A stretch of DNA of 64,000 nucleotides from Pararge aegeria (GCF_905163445.1 NC_053200.1:11904001-11968000), one strand, 5' to 3'. Positions 51,441 through 63,155 are shown, counted from the stretch's first letter. A program made the numbers and translations. Notes: generated by a model from the letters alone, not told the origin.

Positions 51441-53187
51441 CCCTACAGCGGTGCCGAGAGACGCCAAGCGCCAGCAAACCAGACCGATGCGGCCCCGCCG
51501 TGGCCTGTCGCTCGACCGGCTCATGCCCAACATCGCGCGTCCTCCACTGCCGCACGCTGTCACTGTCGACGCTCCCCGCAGACCTCGAAGGGATCGACCT
51601 CCTCTTCGTCGCTCTATTCGTATGGAAGATGACGACGGTGCGGCCGAGGAACGTCGCCGTGTCTTTGGGCACGGACCTCGCGCGCCCTCTTTCGACGAAG
51701 GCGACGCCAGTGATGAGCATGAGGAGTGCGAGTGCCAACGTTCATTCGAGCGTTCCGGTCCATCCGCTGATACGCCCGAAGAAGACGATTACGAACCAGA
51801 GTTCGCCGCCTCTCCGCCAGCAGATCCAATAATGATAGATAAAGTTGCAAATGCACGCGGCGCGTCTGCGGATCGCGTGCTCGACCGACGCGATACTCCG
51901 CTGACACTTCGTGTACCCGCTCGCGCCCACTCGCAAGGCGTTTTCGAACGTCGTCTGCCTAGAATTTATAAGTTAGGATTAATGGATAAGTCAAAACGAG
52001 CTAGCTCGAGTGCGCTTTATGAACGCGTAGAACGTTCACCGACTGAAGCATTTTACAACGCAACGGGCTCGACACGTTTGAGTTCGCAAGAATTGTTTGA
52101 AAAATTTTGCTCAGAAGATTTTACATCCTTGTACGGGCGGGAGGACGACCGGCGTCGAAGACCTCCACATTCAAAATCTACTGGGAGCAGCGGTTCGGAT
52201 GTCAGACATGAGCGAAATTGCTGCAAGCGGACACCATGTGGTTCCCAGCCTGCGCTGACTCGCCGCCACATCTGTCAAGCACCACGCTCCGATCGTTCAA
52301 CTGATTCTGACGAAACGTCTCCGCGGCGAAGTAATATACGTCCTCTACCGCTAGAATCTGAAGCACAACCCACAGACGATTGTTCCAGATCCGCGCCCTT
52401 ACTAAGTCCCGACAGATTTGGAGCTAGATTTACTTTCGATATATCTGAACGCAGCGAGGTCACGTCTAATCGCGATGAAACACCCTCCGATGCAACCGAG
52501 ACACGAAATCTAACCTTATATGAGGAGCCACATTCAGATCGCACTAGCATCTGTGAGCTGTACGACGCAGCATTTTCATCGCACCGGCCTTCGTTTCGAC
52601 GTGATGGGTCGCGACGTCGGGGTGGCCCTTTCGATTTAAGCACTCTCGACTTTCGCGCGATTGACGATGAGAGCCCACGCGCCAGCAGACGGACGTCCCA
52701 ACGGAGTGTCGATGATACTTTTCGACAGAATTCGGAATCCCGAAGTTGGGCTTCAGACTCGGTGTTTACAACACCGGAGCGTCGCCGGGCCGAAACTTCG
52801 CCATCGTCAACCGACACTAGACGGTATCTTACAGCACAGGGTGATTCATTACGAGCGGATTCGGCCGCTGCTGACTCTACATTTGCAGAGTCAACAGTCG
52901 CGGACGAGCCTCCGAGCGTAATTGAGAGATCTGAGTATGCACTTGCATTGAAATTAGGTCGAATAGAACTGGATAGCACGTCCGAGCGGCGTGCGTCCAC
53001 TCCGCTTGCAGACGGCGCTAGGCTGTCGAGTCGGCCGTCGATGCACAAGTTGGAGCCGATCGAGCCCGCGCGGCTGTGCGGCGGCGGTGACACGGAGCCG
53101 CAGTCGCCGTCAGACAGTACAGCGCCGCAGCGGCGCCGGCGCGGTGCCAGCGAGCCGCGGCGCGCTGCGCGCTGTTTCCCGCTCTGA
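51361..53187 (+). CDS. Open C-terminal extension in frame with the phosphatase, past a TGA
   Basis: The same frame as the last exon stays open for 608 sense codons after the TGA and stops at TGA 53185-53187. It begins ECELKDELWFIEFGRGAALP. The rest is low-complexity and rich in Ser, Arg, Asp, Glu and Pro (for example EEDDYEPEF, SLDRLMPNIARPPLP, LSSQELFEKF), with no domain that I recognise, so probably disordered. An 84-nt candidate intron (51357-51440, GTGAGA...GACCAG) is a multiple of three and would remove the TGA, joining NEK to NPTAVPRD. Other options are readthrough, or a separate cistron from the ATG at about 51487. The GC- and CpG-rich composition contrasts with the surrounding DNA. 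That it is coding seems likely from its length; how it is expressed is open. Confidence 0.75.
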   Translation, partial: ECELKDELWFIEFGRGAALPTTPEETSPTAVPRDAKRQQTRPMRPRRGLSLDRLMPNIARPPLPHAVTVDAPRRPRRDRPPLRRSIRMEDDDGAAEERRRVFGHGPRAPSFDEGDASDEHEECECQRSFERSGPSADTPEEDDYEPEFAASPPADPIMIDKVANARGASADRVLDRRDTPLTLRVPARAHSQGVFERRLPRIYKLGLMDKSKRASSSALYERVERSPTEAFYNATGSTRLSSQELFEKFCSEDFTSLYGREDDRRRRPPHSKSTGSSGSDVRHERNCCKRTPCGSQPALTRRHICQAPRSDRSTDSDETSPRRSNIRPLPLESEAQPTDDCSRSAPLLSPDRFGARFTFDISERSEVTSNRDETPSDATETRNLTLYEEPHSDRTSICELYDAAFSSHRPSFRRDGSRRRGGPFDLSTLDFRAIDDESPRASRRTSQRSVDDTFRQNSESRSWASDSVFTTPERRRAETSPSSTDTRRYLTAQGDSLRADSAAADSTFAESTVADEPPSVIERSEYALALKLGRIELDSTSERRASTPLADGARLSSRPSMHKLEPIEPARLCGGGDTEPQSPSDSTAPQRRRRGASEPRRAARCFPL

Positions 53188-54600
53188 CTGCGCGCGGCGG
53201 CGTTGGCCCCAGCGCCGCGCCGAAGCCGCCGCGCCTCCCACGCCGTGCCTTCCCGCCGCGCGCTCCCGCACCTGCCGGCGCTACACGCTGCGTCGCATGG
53301 GGCCCGATGTAGTTATAGCTTAGTGGGCCCACCCCCGGTGCGGCGACGCTGGCGACCCTCCAGCGCGTCGCCGACTCAATCCCTAGTTCTCGCCTAGAAC
53401 CGAACGTAACTGCCAAAATTCTATTGAATTAGTGAATTTGTATGTATTACTTCGATTATAATTTTAATGCGGCGTCTTGTCGGTACCGTAAGTAGGCTGT
53501 GCCTGAAACGACTACGTAGTAGAGCGTAGATTCTAAATTTCTTAGAAAGTGATCCCGAGGCTCGCCGCGGACGGCGTCGCAGTCTTCGACTGACACAGGG
53601 TCATTTAGATAAATTCATAACTAATTATTTTTGTCCTACTCACATCGGCACATTAATGTGAGCTTTATACATTTGTGTCGATTTAGAGAAAAAGAGAAAA
53701 GGTCACTGTAACGTTTTGACGTTTTACATAGTAACGTGCATTATGTGTAGTAAAAAGTACCTACTTGTACTAATTGAGTAAATTCTTAGTAAGATTTTTC
53801 AAATTATACATGATCGCGCGTAAAACTAATAGAATGCCGGACTTAAAGAGGTGATGTTTATTTTGTAGTCCTAAAGGAAAAAAAGTAGTCCTAATCAATA
53901 TCCTGATAATTGTAACGAAAGCATATTTATTTCATGTTTTGGTGTTAGAATAAACGTTATTGGATGTTTGTAGTTTAATTCCAATACTTTGATAGCCTTA
54001 ACATAATTATTATAATATTAAATTACGTTATTATTATATAATACATTAGTATTGTTTGGATTTCTTACAAGTATTTACATTTACAAAAAAAATATTTATT
54101 GTATTAAAGTATATATATAAAATATATTGTATGATTATTATTGTATCGCTTCTATGAACAACTTCTCTGTATCAGTGTTATTTTATTAAAATATATATCT
54201 TATTAATGTGCCAAACTGCTTATTTAGATTTATGCTTTATAAAATACTTTGTGTCGCCCTTTAATTTATAAGTACATATTTAAAACCTTTTAGTGTGACA
54301 TGATTGGATATCCTTATTATACCCTGAACCGTCATATATATATTTATGTTTTATATTAAGGTATTTTAAATAAAAGTCCGTCGATTTGAATGTAACATAG
54401 CGACAAACAAATGGGTTTGAGTAAAAAATATATATAAAAATGGGTTTTATATAAACATCAATTTTTAATTGCACTGACAATTATAATTAATGAGCCTTCC
54501 TTAATAAAAAAGCAGAGGCCAAAAGTGAATAAAATGATTATGCTATGAAACTACTGATATTTATAGGAAATAGCAAACAACAGATGTATTGGTAGACCAT
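53188..54600 (+). other. 3' flank of the phosphatase gene with candidate poly(A) signals
   Basis: The GC-rich block ends near 53400, after which the DNA becomes AT-rich. AATAAA occurs at 53949-53954 and again near 54369, and both could be poly(A) signals. The frame stays open again after the second TGA until 53397, but GC-rich sequence gives long open frames in several registers here, so I do not call it coding. Confidence 0.55.
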
Positions 54601-54879
54601 AAATATGTATAATTCAAAGGCAATAAACATAATGATATATGTATATGTACAATTTTAAAATTAGAATATATACAGCGCAGAAACGATATATATCACAGGA
54701 GATAACTTTTTTATTGTAAGGAACTTAAATCACCCTGGAAAGATTATGATTCCCGGTAAATAAAATACAACATAGACTATTTTATATTTCTTACAATATG
54801 TGTTTTTGACTACAACCTCACCTTATGGTAAGAAATGATGCATTCGAGGTTGGTAACAGGTTAACTTGTTAGGGGTACG

Positions 54880-54965
54880 GCAGTTTTCTTAAACCCATAC
54901 CCCTAATCGGTTTCTACGCGACATCGTACCGAAACGCTAAATCGCTTTGCGGCAAGTTTTTTTCT
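54880..54965 (-). mobile_element. SINE family C fragment
   Basis: TTAAACCCATACCCCTAATC, GGTTTCTACGCGACATCGTA and GCTAAATCGCTTTGCGGCAA are family C text in minus orientation. Confidence 0.7.
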
Positions 54966-56880
54966 GAATATACTCATCGTTTCTGCACTGTATAAATTTC
55001 TTAGCTTTTTTTTATTTTTGGTAAAAATGCAGTAGTGTTTTATAAGATTTTACATTTTACACCCATATTTATGAAATCGTCTCAGGACGCGGAAATATGT
55101 GAAGTCCTGAATCCTGAAATGACAAGTACGAATCGATCTTTGATATGTATGCCACACATAGATTGAAGGTACCCAATTTAACGTACATTTTTTTTACGTG
55201 TGATATTTGATAGCAAGCAAAACATATTCGCTGCATAAATGACCATCATATAATATGTAATATTTTATTAAAGCTGAGAGCGCAAACTTTTGTTTATTTT
55301 TATAAATGGTGTTCCAATTAGATGTAATAGGTAATAGTAATTCATTTGTGTATAAAGTTTACCACGACAACTACTCACCAACCGATAGCTACAGAGTTGA
55401 TACTCTATTTTCTATAGGTTATATGTTTTATTTACATAGAAAATAGAGCTCAAACTATGTTACACACATGTGGATATATTCAGATGGATGCATAGATGTG
55501 ACCGTCGTAAGTTTTTTAAAATCCATTTCACTTAATAATTTAAAATATTATTCTCGTGACGAATATTAACGCACAACCTTATTCAGTCATTAACTAAAAA
55601 TATATGTATATGATCGTTTAAGGGTGGTTGTTAGATGTGGGTATATACGTTTACCTGTATTAACTTATCATTACCCCGCTTGAATGAAAACTCAGATTGA
55701 AATAACACCCTGCTTATAGATATATCCCTAACATATAGATTAAAAAATCACTTAGTATGGTAAAAAGTAAGTTATTTTTTATTCTATAATTGTCGTCCGT
55801 CTATTGTTTAAAGGTATTATAACTATTTCGTATAGGAATAAACTACATAAGATAGCTAAAACTTATCCTTTTTGGCTTTGGTTAAAAATAGATTTTAGAG
55901 TTCTGCCCATGCTATTTTATAATTCGCTCTAAAAACTGGGGTAATTTTAGGCTTTTATATGCACTTCTAACATTACACTTTAGACATCAGTGTGGTCAAT
56001 TAAATATATTTCATATTCTTTTTTAAAGAGTTACGTTCTTGTTTTTAGTGTTAAGTAGGTTTTGTCTACTGTGATTTTTTTAAATATGAATATTCATTTT
56101 CAAACAATAACGTCAGTGGAGTTATTAAAAAAAAAACCACATCTGTTTATGGTTTATGTAACGTCCAAGATATTTTTTGGAAAGTTTATTTCAAACAAAC
56201 TCCCCAACTAATATCTTGGATATTACATATCTTTATATAAGTAGAGATATAGAAACAAAAGTAAAGTCGAGCATTGGTTTTTGTCCGTGTATCTGTCAAA
56301 GTTCATAAGTATCTACGTAAATTATTACTTATTACGATTGTTATTACTTAATTGTTTGAGATATTTTATGAAATTACATTTTAGTTAAATACATAATATA
56401 TTATATTGACCATGCAAATTGATTCACGAAACAACATTTTATAAGAGCATTTTTAGTAATAGTTTTCGTGCCATCCAGCATAAGGCACCCACAAATATTC
56501 TTTTCTCCAATCTAGGATTTAAGTACTTATCAATATAAAAAAAATATTCAAAAGACATAGTTAAATGTATGTTTTAAGTTCTTTTTTGTGGATTTTAGGG
56601 GAAAAAAGACGTGCTTTTATATCACGTGTTAATGCTTATTTAATTTATGGGATTATTTCGTATATTGCAGAAGACGTGCTGTTACTTTCCCATCACAAGA
56701 GTATGTACAGACCTAGTCAACCGTATAACCGAATATCCATGAGAGTTTAGTCCAGTGTTTTTGTGAGCCACATACAAACAAAGAAATATAGCAGGCAAAA
56801 TATAATACAGTAAGTGGGACTTGAACATTGGCTTGCACTGGGTTTCTTACCAGTTCATACGAGTTATAATATATCATTTT
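54966..56880. other. Intergenic AT-rich sequence, nothing recognised
   Basis: I see no gene and no clear repeat. A small palindromic pair is at 55410-55450 (CTCTATTTTCTAT and ATAGAAAATAGAG). Confidence 0.5.
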
Positions 56881-56889
56881 TAGGGTAGG

Positions 56890-56935
56890 CAGTGCTATTG
56901 TGCATGTATGAAGTGCACGCCACTGGACCTGAACT
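56890..56935 (-). mobile_element. hAT-like MITE end fragment
   Basis: Ends AAGTGCACGCCACTGG, matching the CACGCCACTG terminus of the MITE at 25945-26125. Only about 40 bp is recognisable. Confidence 0.5.
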
Positions 56936-56976
56936 GTTCTGGATGTAACTTTGGCAGTCTTGAGAAAATGGTTTTC

Positions 56977-57054
56977 TATTAGTTTTTTCCAGTGTTTAAT
57001 GAATACATTAAACACTGGAAAAAACTAATAGAGTACATCTCAATAGAGATGTAC
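56977..57054. repeat. Two adjacent perfect hairpins with AATA loops
   Basis: 56977-57001 pairs perfectly with 57006-57030 (25 bp, core CCAGTGTTTAATG/CATTAAACACTGG). Two bases further on, GTACATCTC at 57033-57041 pairs with GAGATGTAC at 57046-57054. Both loops are AATA. Confidence 0.97.
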
Positions 57055-58107
57055 GAAATAATTTTAAAATAAGATTTTATCCGTATTCCAGAAAAAACAC
57101 TAAAATCTCATTTTTTGTTAAATGTCGAATGTTTTATTTGTAAATCAAAAAGGAAAAAAACTGTAAATGTAAACAGTGTAAACATAATTTCCACTAAAAT
57201 CCCCCGCTTTGTGTTGTAACTTAAGTATTATAAACTTTCTTATTATATTACTTTACTTTATTATAGTGTTGTCGATGTTTAATTATACTATTATTTTAGA
57301 TGTCATGTGGACCATTATTCAATTTTTTAGTAGGTAATGTAAGCACATGAATTTTCTTTTTCTTAGTTTTAAGGAGCAATTTCATAAAAAGCGGGGCATT
57401 TCAAGGAGTAAAATGCCTCACATACAACAGTTAGAGAAATTTGTCGTGGTTTTCAGATGTAACTGATGGATGTCCACCAGTAGAACTAGATCAAGGTTTC
57501 TAAGAGAGATTTTAACCCCACAAAGTCTTTTGTACATAAGCACTAAGCTAGGCATCAGGAGATAGGACAAGTTGGACATATTTATCTCGTGATGGGCATG
57601 TTAGCCCTATTGGAGTCACAAGGGACTCCTGACCCTCAATCAATCCTGCTTCTTCCAGCAACCGCCATTTTAGCACTCATTGGATACTGAAGTTACATTT
57701 ACCGGATTACATAGCGTAAATACACAACATTATTTACGGTACGTAATAAAACAGCCTTATCAGCGGTTAAATGCGCATTTCCATCGAAGCTCCGCAAGGA
57801 TGCGATGCTCGAGTTATATTTCATACCAAGCAATTTTAAGTTGCTTTATTATCATGACGATCTTAGAGCGAGCGAGCGAACGATTATTACAGCTAAATAA
57901 AGCGACGCGTTGCTTAATTTAGCGCTAATAAAAAGAGGTTTAGCTTAACAAAATTTTTTATCTACTCTCCGAAGCTTTGCATATAGTTTCGGTTTTTTTT
58001 TCTTTCATTTGTCTTATTTCATATTATAGCTAAGTTTTGCTATGATGGAAAAAGGGATCGGCTAAATATTGGATAGGAGCAGGCGTTACTTTGCGGAAAT
58101 ATTATGA

Positions 58108-58330
58108 AAATTAAGCTTAAACCGGAGCATCCTCAGGGGATGTTGACTTAACAATTATACATTGTAACGTCAACATCTCCTGAGGATGCTCCGGTTTCGG
58201 AGCGAAACGTGCGTAGAGGGTACATTGCCAAGGATCTGTTTGGTGTGGAGTATACGGATTGAATAAATTATAAATAACACCACACAGATTCTCCTGCTGT
58301 TCGTGGAGTATAGCAAACTAAGCTTAATTT
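58108..58330. mobile_element. Hairpin-bearing inverted-repeat element
   Basis: The ends AAATTAAGCTTA (58108-58119) and TAAGCTTAATTT (58319-58330) are inverse. Inside, 58121-58147 (ACCGGAGCATCCTCAGG...) and 58169-58195 form a 27-bp stem with one mismatch. The right half occurs again, inverted, at 28888-28960. No coding. Confidence 0.75.
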
Positions 58331-59289
58331 GCGTAAAGGGATCGGCTAAGTTAAGTTCTTTGAAACACGTAAGTGTAAGAAAATAGTTCTTGCCTTTCTA
58401 GAACCCATAACTTGCTAATTATATTGGTTGTATTACACTGCTTTGCGCTGTAAAAGCCATTTCACTACAGTGTCACCTTTCAGTATTGTTTTTATATAGT
58501 GAAACTAAGCTTTGCATCTTTATATGTATCATACCTCATTTAATGTCGCTACCTTTAATGTCTTTGGTGGTAAACCGGCCTTATAGCCTGCACAGTGAAA
58601 TATTTCTACGCGATTATTTAACCGGCAGTATTTAAAGCATTGTAATTTAAACTCCACAGAATTAACTGTTATTTTTATCTTTGTTATATTATTCTGTTTT
58701 AATATTGGTATTAATTAATTGCTTTTCGTAATTAGAGTCTTATGCCCGTTTTTAATAACGACGACAAGGCAATCAAAAAAGATTCCTAGGCGTAGATTTA
58801 CCTTTCACCAATCGATATTCACTAGGCAACTCATATAACCTTATTTGTCTATGGTTCCACAAGGTGTGGTATTTTGTGTTTGTATTATCAAATTTTATAT
58901 TTTTCGTATGAATTTAAGGTCATTAAAAAAAAAAACTCATCTGTCAATTGTCAGTTATGAGTACCCTAAACTTTACGATTTGCCGAATCGGTGTCATAAC
59001 TTTAGACGGCGCCTCATGTCGTTGGACATCAGATAAGAAAAAAGTTTATGAAACTTTTTTCCCTAGGAAACACCTAAATCACTAGGCATCCGATTAAGGT
59101 AATTCCTAGGTTTAGTGGAAACGGGCATTTCAATATGCAAAAGGTACTGTAAATTATTTGATTGCCTAAACCTAGTATTATTGGTACATTTTATTAATTT
59201 CTCATTATTAATTTCTTTATACATTTACATAATTTCATATTATCAAGTATCTAAAGTAAAAATAATAGAAGCTATAATGAAATGAAAAC

Positions 59290-59490
59290 TGCGTTATGAA
59301 GAACCCTTTTCCAAGGTCAAGGCCTCCTCCAGAGACAGCCGCTTGTTTTTTGCTTCCAGCATCCAGTTTGGTCCAGCCACGTTTTTGATATCGTCATCCC
59401 ACCGATAGTGTGGTCTACCTCCAGCACGGTTATCTGCTGGACGTGGCCATATCGTTAACTTAAATGTATTAATGAAAACTATTTCCATAC
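59290..59490 (-). pseudogene. Non-LTR ORF2 C-terminal relic
   Basis: The minus strand reads WPRPADNRAGGRPHYRWDDD, IKNVAGPNWM, then LSLEEALTLE. RWDDDI..VAG.NW and LEEA are the usual end of RTE/Jockey-type ORF2. Upstream is missing. Confidence 0.7.
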
Positions 59491-60624
59491 CCTCATTATA
59501 ATTAAAAAGCTAAGGCTATACCACTATCCGGTCAATGCCCCGCTGTATAAAATAAACATTGAAAATGTTTTCTTTAATAAATGGAACTTGCTGCACCGAC
59601 CATTTATTTATGTAAATAAATGTAATTAGATATAGATGAAGTATGTAGTCCGAGTACCTACTTATTTATACCAAATTATGAACGTATTGTATACCGTATA
59701 CACATATTAATGAAATTGATTATAATTATAGAAGAGAATATTATTGTAACTTAAAACTATTATATTATAATTATATAGAAACATTGTGATTTCAAATTTT
59801 CAACTTCCGAAGTATTGTAAAATAACTTATTAAGATATTGTTGTCATGAATGTTATTTGAAAGGTAATTTTAAAATTTATACATGGAACTTAATGGAAAT
59901 ATATTTATTTGTTGTATAGAATATGTTTTATTTTAAAAGAAACCTACTATCACAAAAACTATCAGTTATGTACGATGCAGTCTAAATAATTGGTATCATA
60001 ACTTGGATGTATGTAGGGTTCTAGTTTCAATTTTCAAGTTAACTACGCTTCATTGGAGTTAGGATTATCTACGAAACTTGTATGGAGTTGACACTACTTT
60101 TAGCAAGTTCATAACACAAAATAATAGATTTTCGTTAACTTCTACTGATAGTCTGATATGCTGTATTTTCGCCTTAGTTTACCTAACTAAAAATTAACAA
60201 ACTATTCATTCAGCGGGAAGCCGAACTGGAAAAGTTATTTCTTAGTTGCGAGTTTACCAGATACAAGAATTGACAAAGAAATTTAATTAACATGAGATAC
60301 CTACTATGATGTAAGTTTTTTGTTGATGAAATGAAAATTGATTTATTAAAGAAACACAGTTAAATGCTTCATATTATTTAAGTGCTTATACAGAATATTA
60401 AACAGCGTGTTTATATATTTTAAGAGCTAAGAAGCTCTTCAAAACACACATTAAGGCAGTAAATTCTTTCAACTCTTGCAGGCTTTTGAGAATAGCGCCC
60501 GGGGAAAATAAACAGCTGCCTTTTTGTTTGAAGATTCTTGAATTTTACCATCTAAATTTTCATTAGAAATTAGATCATTTAATATGAATAAAGATTAATT
60601 TATTTATAAGGTAATTATTTCAAG

Positions 60625-61015
60625 AAGCGGTCATAACCTAGTAGTTAGGACTTTAACCTCACTTTCGGGGGAACCGAATTCTATTCTCGGCACTCTACTC
60701 TAACTTACAAATTATAGATAGATGTATAGATAAATATAATTATAAAGAAATACTTTATCGCAACATAACACAAAGGTACCTACAATAAAAAGAAAAATAA
60801 AGATCAAAAAGGCGGCAAAATGTAAAATGGTAAAAAGTTATGTGAAAACATCGTGACGACCTGCATGCCTGAGAGCTCTCTATAATATTCTCAAAGACGT
60901 GTAAAGTCCACCATCCACACTAGGCCAGCTAGTGGACTACGGCCTAAACCCTTCTTATTGTGGAAGTTAACCCGTTTCTTGAAGTGGGCCGTTAATTGGT
61001 TGATATGATGACGAT
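60625..61015 (+). mobile_element. SINE family B split by a LINE tail
   Basis: 60625-60735 has GCGGTCATAACCTAGTAGTT and CTCACTTTCGGGGGAACCGA. After the interruption, 60835-61015 has AACATCGTGACGACCTGCAT, GCCTGAGAGCTCTCTATAAT and a TTGGTTGATATGATGACGAT end. Confidence 0.88.
60740..60834 (-). mobile_element. LINE 3' tail inside SINE B
   Basis: AAAGAAATACTTTATCGCAA and AAAAAGGCGGCAAAATG match the GCAATAAAGT family at 10072. Confidence 0.6.
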
Positions 61016-61849
61016 GATGATACTAAAGTTACAAAAATTAAATATATTTCAAAAATGAACACCATCCAAATTATATACATAATAAATAAATAAATAATAA
61101 ATACATAATACATCCCATATGCAAAGTGTCCAAGACGCTGGCGATATTTTTAATCGGGATTGAAATATCCATTGGGCTGAATAATCGCCAGCTCTAGGAT
61201 ACTACAACGTGTAAGCTAATCACGTAATAATGTTGAAGGATGCATAAGGTTTTACAAAGAATCACCCTGTAAAATATTAAATCAAAAGAATCATATTTAT
61301 TTTTTCATAACAAACGAAGTCATAACATTCTATGTATGTATTTACAACCCTATTGAAGATAAAAGACCGACACGCCCATAGTACCAACGCTACGCGATGC
61401 CTACCTGATAAAGTGACAGGAGTCACATGATAATAATTTTGCACGTGATATTAGTGCTTTCTTTCAGTAAAAACTATGGCACTGGTTTATTAAAAACCTA
61501 TAAGGTTTTTAGTTAGGTTTAGGTAGGTTTAGGTTACAGATATGTCTCAGAGACAGTACATAATGTCTAAAACCTGAGAAGTTTTATTTCGGTTTTCATT
61601 TACACGTTGTATAATAGCCGCATGGATCAGTTTTTGTGACACCTCTCAAACCCGAATGCGAAAAAAGAAGACTGTGAAGATTACGAAGGAAAAGTTTATG
61701 TACGAAAAGTACTATACCAATTGGACTGAAATTTGAAATTAAGATATATTAACAAAACAAAATGGCTGCCTTGCTTTACAAAATGGCTACTTTTCTGTTC
61801 GGAAAAACTAATGGTCGTGCAATTTGTGAAACACTTTTAAATTTTTGAA

Positions 61850-62095
61850 ATTTTGTTTTATTCCACTACAAGCCTTAGACTGCAATCACACCTGGTAAAT
61901 GATAATGCAATCTAAGATGGTAGCGGGCTAAGAGAGTATGCTAGTTAAGTTTAAACCATACCCTAATCGGTGTCTACGTGACTTCGTACCGGAACTCTAA
62001 ATCGTTTAGCGGCACGTCTTTTTCGGTAGGGCGGTAACTAGCCACGGCCGAAGCCTTCCACCAGACCAGAGAAAATTAAGAAATTACTAGCGTAG
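61850..62095 (-). mobile_element. SINE family C, body complete
   Basis: CCTTAGACTGCAATCACACC, GGTAGCGGGCTAAGAGAGTA, AAATCGTTTAGCGGCACGTC, CGGTAACTAGCCACGGCCGA and CCAGACCAGAGAAAATTAAG. The head is replaced by the next repeat. Confidence 0.85.
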
Positions 62096-62490
62096 CCAGC
62101 CCGCTCCGCCGGGCTAGATTTCGCTTTATTTTATCTAAACAATAAACTTACATCATTAAATTTTTAATTTAAGTCTCATAATTAAATCATATATTAAATC
62201 ATTTATTTCTCTCCGTATTTATTTTCTTCTATTCTCTTCTCGAGCGGGTGAAGATCATTATCTACACCAATGTACACCCAACAATAGAATATCATCATAG
62301 TAAATAAACGCTGTATTTGACATTTTGACAGTTCAAAAATAGGAGTGCTCCGATCGTCACCAAACTTGACAGGATTACTCGCCAGGTCAATCCGGAGATT
62401 CCCTAAAAGTTTCATTGAAATCGGTCCAGCCGTTTCGGAGCCTATACGGAACATACCCCCACACTTTCTCTTTTATATATATAGATAGAT
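62096..62490 (-). mobile_element. Helitron-like or related repeat (TATATATAAAAGAG type)
   Basis: The right end reads, on the minus strand, CTATATATATAAAAGAGAAA, then TCCGAAACGGCTGGACCGAT and AATCTCCGGATTGACCTGGC. The left end has a CCCGCTCCGCCGGGC motif. It is the same type of start as at 4334. Confidence 0.5.
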
Positions 62491-62580
62491 AAATTGCCAA
62501 ATTGCCTCGCTGGGAACCTCCAGCTTAAAACCGCAGTATTCACCGCTTCGCCAGGGAGGTCGTTAAACATCTATAAGCTA

Positions 62581-62864
62581 CTAGCTGTTGCCCGCGACTT
62601 CGTCTGCGTTTTGTTTTTAAAGTATTCAGTATCGCTAAGCCTTAAATGAGTGTAGTAGTAAATATAACATGCGACTGTCAATTAATTTATTGCAATAAAA
62701 TAAAATTGCGACTGTAATTAAAGATCTAAGCTATCCTATCTCTTAAGTTGGACCAGACTGCTCACGGTGTGCCAATTTAATTTAAAATCGGTTAAGTAGT
62801 TTAGGAGTCCATCGCGGACAAACATCGTGACAGGAGATTTATATATATTAAGATAACTATAGCT
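62581..62864 (-). mobile_element. Non-autonomous Helitron
   Basis: On the minus strand it starts TCTTAATATATATAAATCTC, has CGATGTTTGTCCGCGATGGA, CTCCTAAACTACTTAACCGA and GAGATAGGATAGC, and ends GACGAAGTCGCGGGCAACAG then CTAG. TC start, CTAG end and the CG-rich motif before the end are Helitron features. Another end of this kind (CCGCAGGCCACAGCTAGT) closes near 63047 in plus orientation. Confidence 0.8.
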
Positions 62865-63155
62865 GTAGTTTGCCATGACATACTTTCTCAATTAGAATTG
62901 TGCCAGCGATATATACGTCACAAAAAGTAGTTTTTATATTTAAAAAAATATTTTTATATTTATATCTAAAAATGCGAAGCCCGGCGAGTCGTCAGTAATA
63001 TATATATACTTAGATTATGCGACTGAAACCGCAGGCCACAGCTAGTTCATATATAAATACAATGTTCATACAAAAGAACGTTTGAAAATCCAATTTCAAA
63101 TAGCAGTTGAGGTCCCTTTTTATTAAAAATGTTAACAGTGCCATATAAGATCGTA

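Noticed and set aside
51347..51832. 161-codon plus-strand frame in another register
   Set aside because: It starts inside the last phosphatase exon and overlaps the longer frame. It is best explained by the GC-rich composition.
52275..53093. 272-codon open frame on the minus strand
   Set aside because: It is the mirror of the GC-rich plus-strand frame. It has no start context or domain of its own, and its composition mirrors the Ser/Arg codons on the other strand.
52991..53397. Further open frames over and after the second TGA (ending YTLRRMGPDVVIA or LVLA)
   Set aside because: The sequence is extremely GC-rich here, so several registers are open. There is no basis to prefer one.
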